Source: an uncultured Verrucomicrobia subdivision 3 bacterium (GTDB lineage: Bacteria > Verrucomicrobiota > Verrucomicrobiae > Limisphaerales > UBA11358). Taken from it: a DNA stretch of 9,022 bases. Positions 5,211-9,022 of this stretch are shown one piece after another. Numbering within the stretch: the first letter of the stretch is position 1; every line of letters begins with the position of its first letter. The stretch is from assembly GCA_903921455.1 (NCBI GenBank), contig CAIXPZ010000133.1, positions 1-9,022 of the forward strand, in the 5' to 3' direction. The position numbers and the translations under genes were made by a program. The notes below the pieces were generated by a model. It made no database searches and was not told the DNA's origin. It saw only the letters and a program-made list of their open reading frames with translations.

Positions 5211-5759
5211 ATGGCTAAAAATCCTCGGATAGACAGGGACTGGCGGGAACCGATCCGCAAATCCGAGGTCGCCACAGACTTTGGCCTCTCACTGGCAAGA
5301 GTGCAGTGGGACTTTTTTGCATCGCCGACATTTAAGGGCAACGTCCCTCGACCAAACATCTGTTACGGCATGGCCTGGCGCTGGGTGCAAGAAACGGCCA
5401 AAGTCTGTGGTGTCCCCTATAATCGCCTGCTCATAGCACTGCGGGGTGAAGTCGGCGAAGAAAATGGGCGTTTCCACTTCCACTGTCTGGTGGGGGGAAC
5501 TGCTACCCGCAACTATCACACGCTGCAACATCAGATGGAACATCTGTGGAAGATTCAATCCGGTGGGGCGCGTGTAGATGTTCGACAATATGACCGCGCA
5601 CTGGCTGGCGCGGACTACGTCTGCAAATGCCTTGGGGCAAATGCGTATGAGCTGAACAAATACAGCTTTGCGAACACGGTGACGCTGTCTTCGTCGGTTA
5701 TTCGTTTGATAGCGAGTATAGACGAGAGTGGAGACAGACGCTGCGGCCGGGACACATGA
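5211..5759 (+). CDS. HUH-type rolling-circle replication initiator (Rep)
   Basis: The 182-residue product shows the three HUH motifs in order. Motif I-like W33-DFFASPTF41 comes first. Motif II is R78-GEVGEENGRFHFHCLVGG96, with H89-F90-H91 binding the metal ion. Motif III is Y136-V-C-K139, with Tyr136 the probable nicking nucleophile; Tyr146 and Tyr151 lie nearby. HUH Reps nick the plus strand at the replication origin, stay attached through the tyrosine, and drive rolling-circle replication of small plasmids and ssDNA phages. The protein is short and has no helicase domain, so a host helicase would be needed. It is the third gene of the rightward operon, behind the putative ssDNA-binding protein. 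The frame stays open for 41 codons past its TGA, so the C-terminus may be truncated by a nonsense change. Confidence 0.85.
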   Translation: MAKNPRIDRDWREPIRKSEVATDFGLSLARVQWDFFASPTFKGNVPRPNICYGMAWRWVQETAKVCGVPYNRLLIALRGEVGEENGRFHFHCLVGGTATRNYHTLQHQMEHLWKIQSGGARVDVRQYDRALAGADYVCKCLGANAYELNKYSFANTVTLSSSVIRLIASIDESGDRRCGRDT

Positions 5760-5909
5760 AAAAACGGGCTGGTGTCGAAAGTGCGAGGTTATAACGGCCA
5801 GGGCGTTCCTCGTGCGAGTAGGCTTTACGATGAGACAGCCTCGGTGGTTGCGGGCATGGGAAATCATGCGCTGGCTTGCCCCTGAAAGCAGGGATGTTGG
5901 CGCGCTAGA
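5760..5909 (+). other. Region after Rep: in-frame open continuation and a repeated promoter-like block
   Basis: After the Rep TGA (5757-5759) the same frame continues without a stop to 5883-5885 and would encode KNGLVSKVRGYNGQ and onward. It may be the former Rep C-terminus or chance. An ATGA overlap at 5756-5759 could also start a 12-codon peptide of no evident meaning. TTGCC (5876-5880), CAGGGA (5889-5894) and CGCGCTAGAAT (5901-5911) repeat, in the same order but with wider spacing, the boxes of the rightward XRE promoter. Confidence 0.4.
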
Positions 5910-6074
5910 ATGATTCCTGAAAATCCGCCAATGGATGCCGCCGATAAAACGCCAAAGCTACTGTGGCGCGTGTCAAACTCAATGGATTCCTTGGCCGGTG
6001 GCTCGGTGGGCGGGCGCGGCGCGCCCGCCCACCGACCGCCGGCCAAGGCTCCTTGTAGAATTCCTATGCCCTGA
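5910..6074 (+). CDS. Possible 54-residue ORF spanning the large hairpin
   Basis: An ATG at 5910 (overlapping the TAGAAT box) or at 5931 opens a frame ending in TGA at 6072-6074. It begins MIPENPPMDAADKTPKLLWR; the middle is Gly/Ala/Pro-rich because it is read from the 5989-6048 hairpin, and the end is CRIPMP. No domain is recognisable. It is the only frame linking Rep and the HTH gene on this strand, but the coding evidence is weak and the stretch may simply be a structured DNA or RNA element. Confidence 0.2.
   Translation: MIPENPPMDAADKTPKLLWRVSNSMDSLAGGSVGGRGAPAHRPPAKAPCRIPMP
5989..6048. repeat. 60-nt near-perfect GC-rich hairpin (candidate origin or recombination site)
   Basis: The inner arms CGGTGGGCGGGCGCG (6004-6018) and CGCGCCCGCCCACCG (6020-6034) pair perfectly around one central G. 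The outer arms CCTTGGCCGG (5989-5998) and CCGGCCAAGG (6039-6048) also pair perfectly, separated from the inner stem by a small asymmetric bulge (TGGCT opposite ACCG). No T-tract follows, so it is not a simple terminator. It lies between the Rep and recombinase modules. It is a candidate double- or single-strand replication origin, packaging hairpin, or folded recombination site. Confidence 0.8.
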
Positions 6075-6122
6075 TGCAAATGCCGTTTGGCAGGAAACAC
6101 CGGGCGATGGCAGAAACGATTT

Positions 6123-6443
6123 ATGCGCGACGAACAACACCAATTTCTGACACTGCTGGGCCAGTTGCCGGCCCGCCTGACGGCGGAGCAGGCGGCGTGG
6201 GTGTTGAACTGCCAGCCGCATGACATCCCGGCGCTGGTTGCGGCCAAGCCGATCAAGCCGCTGGGCAATCCTCCCGCCAACGGCATCAAGTTTTTTGCCA
6301 CGGCGGATTTGTTGGAAGCTGTCAAAGACCGCAACTGGCTGGTGCGCGTGTCGGGCACGATTTACCAACACTGGCACGCCAAAAACGCCCGCCAGAAAAA
6401 CTCCGGCGGGCGTCCGGTAGAACTTGCACCGCTGGCCGGCTAG
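6123..6443 (+). CDS. Small HTH protein paired with the tyrosine recombinase
   Basis: The product has 106 residues from ATG 6123 (MRDEQHQFLTLLGQL); an in-frame ATG at 6087 is less likely. Residues 16-68 form a MerR/excisionase-like helix-turn-helix: PARLTAEQAAWVLNCQPHDI, then a PLGNPPANGIKFFATADLLEAV wing and helix. The remaining residues (70-106) are basic (HAKNARQKNSGGRP) and likely contact DNA. In my recollection of Verrucomicrobia genomes, a protein of this type accompanies this integrase family; I cannot confirm that here. It may be a recombination directionality factor or a regulator. It is convergent with the recombinase gene, and both stop codons share the palindrome CTAG at 6440-6443. 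The 60-nt hairpin lies 74 nt upstream. Confidence 0.75.
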   Translation: MRDEQHQFLTLLGQLPARLTAEQAAWVLNCQPHDIPALVAAKPIKPLGNPPANGIKFFATADLLEAVKDRNWLVRVSGTIYQHWHAKNARQKNSGGRPVELAPLAG

Positions 6444-7483
6444 TTCCGGCTCGCCTCGGGCAGCATTGCCGATAGCTGCGCCGGGGCGCTGCGTTTCGGC
6501 AATTCGTATTCCTCCAGCGGTGGCAACACCACTTCCGCCTGCTTCGCATACGCCCGATGCACCGCTTCGCTTTTATGACCCAAGGCTTGCATCGCAAACC
6601 GTTCGGGATAACCGGCGGCTTTGGCGCGTTCGGCCCACGCATACCGGTAGCTGTGCAACGTCAGGCCGGTGATGCCCAACTGTTTCAACCGATAAACAAA
6701 GGCACTGCCCCGGTAGCTCGGCGAAAGGTCCGCCAGCGTCGGAAACAAATAGCCGGTTTGGGGCAGCGTCCGCAACACCGCCGCGACTTCCGCGCCGATG
6801 GCCTGCACCGCCATCGTGCCGCTTTTGTGGCGGCGATAGGCAATCGTCTGCCGCTGCCAGTCAATGTCCTCGGCGGTCAACCGGGCCATGTCCGTCTGCG
6901 AGCCGCCAAAGTGCCAGAGGATTTCATAAAATGCCCGCCGCACCGGATTCCGTTCCACCGCCAGCAGTTGCCGGTGTTCGTCCAGGGTGATGGCGCGCTT
7001 GGCCTGATACACCAGCGGCGGCCAATGCAGTTTGGACAACACCGGCCACGGTAGCCAGTGCATGGAAACGGCGTAATGATGCGTGCGCCGCAGATATAGG
7101 TTGGTCGCCACCGTGCCGGTGTGCAAGACCGTCAGAAACTGCTCGCCGGTGGATTCCAACAGGCGGCGATGCCGGATCAAATCAAACGCCTTGTCCTTGA
7201 TGGCGGAACGCCAGCGCGCCTGTGTGCTGCCGTGCTTGGTGGTGACGATGTGCTCCATCACCTGCTGCCACGTCCGCGTGGCGAGGGCCGGGTCGCTGTG
7301 GTGCAAATACACCTGCGCGATTTGCAGATTCATGGCGGGCTGCCGCAAGGCTTCGTTTTTCGCGTTCAACAGTCGTTGCGCTTGGTCGCGGTCGCGGGTG
7401 CGGAGTGAGGTTTGCTTGCCGGTGCCGGTGTCTTCGCAATAGAAGATGCCGGCGCGTTGGAACAGGATGAACTGATGTTTCAT
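6440..7483 (-). CDS. Tyrosine recombinase/integrase with altered first catalytic arginine
   Basis: The 347-residue product starts at MKHQF (7483); an ATG nine codons upstream (7510) is possible. Residues 1-60 are an arm-type N-terminal domain (FILFQRAGIFYCED), 61-160 a core-binding domain, and about 163-330 the catalytic domain. Catalytic residues visible are K220 (beta-hairpin Lys, YRRHKSG), H277-x-x-R280 (LHSYRYAWAERA), H303 (LGHKS) and nucleophile Y312 (VHRAYAK). The position of the first catalytic Arg, normally TGxRxxE, reads FGGSQTDMARL (192-202), with Ser195 in place of Arg. Such enzymes cut and rejoin DNA at att sites through a 3'-phosphotyrosine; Arg I loss usually cripples activity unless compensated. 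I recall this GGSQTD form as common in a Verrucomicrobia integrase family. It probably mobilises this island. The iteron-like units and the right direct repeat lie just upstream. Confidence 0.85.
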   Translation of the reverse strand: MKHQFILFQRAGIFYCEDTGTGKQTSLRTRDRDQAQRLLNAKNEALRQPAMNLQIAQVYLHHSDPALATRTWQQVMEHIVTTKHGSTQARWRSAIKDKAFDLIRHRRLLESTGEQFLTVLHTGTVATNLYLRRTHHYAVSMHWLPWPVLSKLHWPPLVYQAKRAITLDEHRQLLAVERNPVRRAFYEILWHFGGSQTDMARLTAEDIDWQRQTIAYRRHKSGTMAVQAIGAEVAAVLRTLPQTGYLFPTLADLSPSYRGSAFVYRLKQLGITGLTLHSYRYAWAERAKAAGYPERFAMQALGHKSEAVHRAYAKQAEVVLPPLEEYELPKRSAPAQLSAMLPEASRN

Positions 7484-7538
7484 GGTTCGTGTTTTGTTGT
7501 TCTGAATCATGAACCATTACAGGTCAGGTGTGTTAGCG

Positions 7539-7589
7539 GGTAGTGGGCGGATGGTGGTGAAGTTCTGGCGAATGGTGGCGGATAGTCGA
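7539..7589 (+). repeat. Five ~10-bp iteron-like units upstream of the recombinase
   Basis: Consecutive units are GGTAGTGGGC, GGATGGTGGT, GAAGTTCTGGC, GAATGGTGGC and GGATAGTCGA (consensus about GRATRGTGGC, period 10-11 bp, one DNA turn). They lie between the recombinase start and the right direct repeat. Related units occur inverted at 2481-2500. They could be arm-type binding sites for the recombinase or its HTH partner, or a regulatory site for its promoter. The rest of 7484-7681 shows no gene. Confidence 0.45.
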
Positions 7590-7601
7590 AACCACCACCG
7601 A

Positions 7602-7624
7602 TTCACTGACACTTGCACTGACAC
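7602..7624 (+). repeat. Right copy of the 23-bp direct repeat (putative att-like boundary)
   Basis: TTCACTGACA, then CTT, then GCACTGACAC matches 2511-2533 at 21 of 23 positions in the same orientation. It is followed within 60 bp by the right REP cluster, mirroring the left side. It lies just beyond the iteron-like units. Confidence 0.45.
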
Positions 7625-7681
7625 CCGGCTACCCGCCCCGCAGAAAACCCTTGCAAATCCAGCGTTTTCTAACACTGGCAA

Positions 7682-7762
7682 GAGTCCCTGCGGGACTCGT
7701 TATATTTCCAACTTGTCCCGGCATTGAAATGCCGGGCTATTGTCATTTGTTCCTACGGAACA
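7682..7762. repeat. REP-like palindrome cluster (right flank)
   Basis: GAGTCCC-TGC-GGGACTC (7682-7698), CCCGGCATT-GA-AATGCCGGG (7717-7736, followed by CTATTGTCA) and TGTTCC-TAC-GGAACA (7748-7762) belong to the same palindrome family as 2288-2408 and 8524-8707. It sits 15 nt downstream of the stop of the LolA-like gene. Confidence 0.85.
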
Positions 7763-7777
7763 GACCGCCGCGCCCCG

Positions 7778-8794
7778 TCATTTCTTCAAGTCAAACTCCA
7801 GCCGCGTGCGCGAGCCGGTCTGGACGTTGCGGATTTCCATTTCCTGCAGCTCCCATTGACCGTTGACCTTTTTGAACGACTTCGGCGCGAATTCCTTCAG
7901 CAGCTTGCTGTTCACGTCGTAGGCTTCGGCCTGGAGGATGCCGCCGGTTTCCTGGTCAATCCACGACTTGACGCGCGAGTAGCCGTTGGTGGACGGATTC
8001 GGGTTGGTGCTTTCCAGCAGCGTGTAGGCCCGGCCGCGCACCAGCCGCGTCGGGTTGGGCAAAACCTTCTGCGCTGGCCAGTGGAAAAATTCCAGGCCGA
8101 GGTCGCACAGCCAGAAATCGGAACCGGCGAATGGAGTCATGGTTTCATTGCCCGAAAAATCTTTTTCAAAATGGCCGGCGAAATTCTGCTCGGTTGAATG
8201 GTAGGCGTTTAGCTGTTCAACCGAATGCGTCACCAAAAGTGCGTAGCCAAACCGATCCTTGTCGAGATTGAGCGTGGCGGAGTAAAAAGTCTTCCAACTG
8301 TCCTCGCTGGCGGTGGTTTCAACTGTCAGCGAGGGTTCAATCCGCTTGCCATTTCCGTTACGGATTTTCAAAATGCCGGTGTTCGTGAAATTTTCCACCG
8401 GTCGCGCCTCGCAAAGCTGCTGCGCCAGTTTGCGTCCTTGAATTTCCGCGTCGGAAAAGGTGTTCGTCGTCTCCGCCGCCGCGCGCACGGCGAAAAATAA
8501 AACCAGTGCGGTAAACAGAATGGAGTCCCAACGGGACTTCCTGACAATAGCCCGGCGTTTTAACGCCGGGAACAGGTTGGAAACAAAACCAGTCCCGCCG
8601 GGACGGCTGAAACGCTGTCTGGTCGGTCGTCCCTCCGGGACTTGCCGCAATGGACGCGAAAACCCGGCATTGAAATGCCGGGCTATTTTCAACTGTTCCT
8701 GCGGAACACGGCGCTCGTCCCCGCGAGCCGTGGCCGCCGCCGGTAAAGACCAGCTCGCGGGGACGCTCGCCCCGCCTTGAAAAATAATTTTCAT
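7778..8794 (-). CDS. LolA-like exported protein with a REP cluster translated into its N-terminus
   Basis: The C-terminal 230 residues match outer-membrane lipoprotein-sorting (LolA-like, PF17131-type) proteins: GSDFWLCDLGLEFFHW, then YSRVKSWIDQETGGILQAE, KEFAPKSFKKVNGQWELQEM and finally RTRLEFDLKK. Such proteins are periplasmic lipid or lipoprotein carriers. The only in-frame ATG (8794) overlaps the lon stop (ATGA), implying coupling. The frame then runs through about 86 codons of REP-like palindromes (residues 6-91) before a hydrophobic signal core ILFTALVLFFAVRAAA-ETT (92-108). Removing exactly codons 6-91 would join MKIIF to that core, giving a normal signal peptide. So the palindromes appear inserted in frame, or a rare start near 8521 is used. 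Export with an 86-residue leader is doubtful. Confidence 0.75.
   Translation of the reverse strand: MKIIFQGGASVPASWSLPAAATARGDERRVPQEQLKIARHFNAGFSRPLRQVPEGRPTRQRFSRPGGTGFVSNLFPALKRRAIVRKSRWDSILFTALVLFFAVRAAAETTNTFSDAEIQGRKLAQQLCEARPVENFTNTGILKIRNGNGKRIEPSLTVETTASEDSWKTFYSATLNLDKDRFGYALLVTHSVEQLNAYHSTEQNFAGHFEKDFSGNETMTPFAGSDFWLCDLGLEFFHWPAQKVLPNPTRLVRGRAYTLLESTNPNPSTNGYSRVKSWIDQETGGILQAEAYDVNSKLLKEFAPKSFKKVNGQWELQEMEIRNVQTGSRTRLEFDLKK
8524..8764. repeat. REP-like palindrome cluster inside the LolA-like reading frame
   Basis: The stems are GTCCC-AAC-GGGAC (8525-8537), CCCGGCGTTT/TAACGCCGGG style (8551-8570, inverted orientation with CAATAG before it), GTCCC-GCC-GGGAC (8592-8604), GTCCC-TCC-GGGAC (8629-8641), CCCGGCATT-GA-AATGCCGGG (8663-8682, then CTATTTTCAA) and GTTCC-TGC-GGAAC (8695-8707). 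A 12-bp inverted pair follows, GTCCCCGCGAGC (8717-8728) with GCTCGCGGGGAC (8753-8764). The whole cluster has no stop codon in the LolA-like frame. Confidence 0.85.
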
Positions 8795-9022
8795 TTCGCC
8801 GCGAGCGCCAGTTGCAGGACTTCGGAAATTTGCTTCACGAAATGCACCTTCAATTTCGCGCGCACCTCCGCTGGCACGTCCTCCCAGTCCGGCCGGTTGC
8901 CCTCCGGCAGAATCACCTGCTTCACGCCAAAGCGCGACGCGGCAATCACCTTTTCCTTGATGCCGCCCACGCGCATCACGCGGCCGCGCAAAGAAATTTC
9001 GCCCGTCATCGCCACGTCGGAA
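8791..9022 (-). CDS. lon: Lon protease, C-terminal end (5' part outside window)
   Basis: The frame is open to the window edge and ends in TGA at 8793-8791. The visible 76 residues read SDVAMTGEISLRGRV, then VGGIKEKVIAASRFGVKQVILPEGNRPDWEDVP, the hallmark end of the ATP-dependent Lon protease S16 domain. The Lys in GGIKEK is the catalytic-dyad lysine; the dyad serine lies upstream, outside the window. Lon degrades misfolded and regulatory proteins in the cytoplasm. Its stop overlaps the ATG of the next gene (ATGA), suggesting translational coupling with the LolA-like protein. Confidence 0.95.
   Translation of the reverse strand, partial: SDVAMTGEISLRGRVMRVGGIKEKVIAASRFGVKQVILPEGNRPDWEDVPAEVRAKLKVHFVKQISEVLQLALAAK

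Larger units (their letters stand above)
2511..7624. mobile_element. Putative integrated rolling-circle replicon/satellite island
   Basis: This stretch of about 5.1 kb is bounded by the 23-bp direct repeats. It contains a tyrosine recombinase with its HTH partner, an HUH Rep, a possible ssDNA-binding protein, two divergent XRE regulators, an ImmA-like protein and a truncated SRAP gene. By eye, base composition in the XRE and ImmA-like part is clearly more AT-rich than in the flanking host genes. The combination resembles an integrative ssDNA-replicating element (filamentous-phage-like satellite or rolling-circle plasmid). No coat, Zot, capsid or mobilisation gene is seen, so it may be minimal, decayed, or dependent on a helper. 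The exact ends are inferred. Confidence 0.45.

Noticed and set aside
5211..5759. Complete filamentous prophage
   Set aside because: Rep and a possible ssDNA-binding protein are present, but no Zot-like ATPase, coat or adsorption protein could be found in the window.
5289..5867. 192-residue leftward open frame opposite Rep
   Set aside because: The rightward frame carries ordered HUH motifs (HFH and YxxK); the leftward one has none.
6557..7054. 165-residue rightward open frame
   Set aside because: Antisense to the tyrosine recombinase catalytic domain, Arg/His/Gln-rich shadow.
2409..7681. tRNA gene as integration site
   Set aside because: No cloverleaf or T-loop (GGTTCRANNCC) sequence was seen at either island end; the repeat ends lie in REP-rich intergenic DNA.

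Overview
The window looks like a chromosomal segment of a GC-rich Verrucomicrobia-type bacterium (Pedosphaera/Limisphaerales-like). This is inferred from the style of the integrase, the HTH partner and the palindromic repeats, not from a marker gene. Conserved host genes sit at both ends, with an accessory island of about 5 kb between them.

Left flank (1-2408): the 3' end of a probable type II secretion GspK-like gene, a small exported protein, a zinc-ribbon/coiled-coil protein, and a convergent membrane-anchored TPR protein, followed by a cluster of REP-like palindromes (2288-2408). Right flank (7682-9022): a second REP-like cluster, a leftward LolA-like exported protein whose N-terminus reads through a third REP-like cluster, and the 3' end of lon.

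Island (about 2511-7624): bounded by a 23-bp direct repeat (21/23 identical) lying just inside the two REP clusters. From left to right it holds an orphan small protein; a leftward operon of an XRE repressor, an ImmA/IrrE-like protein with a destroyed HEXXH motif, and a truncated SRAP/YedK gene; a divergent control region; a rightward operon of a second XRE regulator, a small protein that may bind ssDNA, and an HUH-type rolling-circle Rep; a 60-nt near-perfect hairpin; and a convergent pair of an HTH protein and a tyrosine recombinase lacking the usual first catalytic arginine. The last two genes end on the same CTAG.

The standout feature is the control region at 4500-4596. Two divergent promoters share the same box-by-box layout (TTGnCT, CAGGGA inside a 16-nt spacer, TAnAnT), are mirrored about the palindrome centre at 4542, and drive almost leaderless mRNAs. 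This resembles a phage-type immunity switch controlling a rolling-circle (ssDNA) replication module. The inferred model is that the leftward repressor keeps the element silent, relief of repression turns on the rightward XRE, ssDNA-binding and Rep genes, and the recombinase handles integration. No capsid, coat, Zot-like or conjugation gene is visible, so a small integrative replicon or satellite is more likely than a complete phage.
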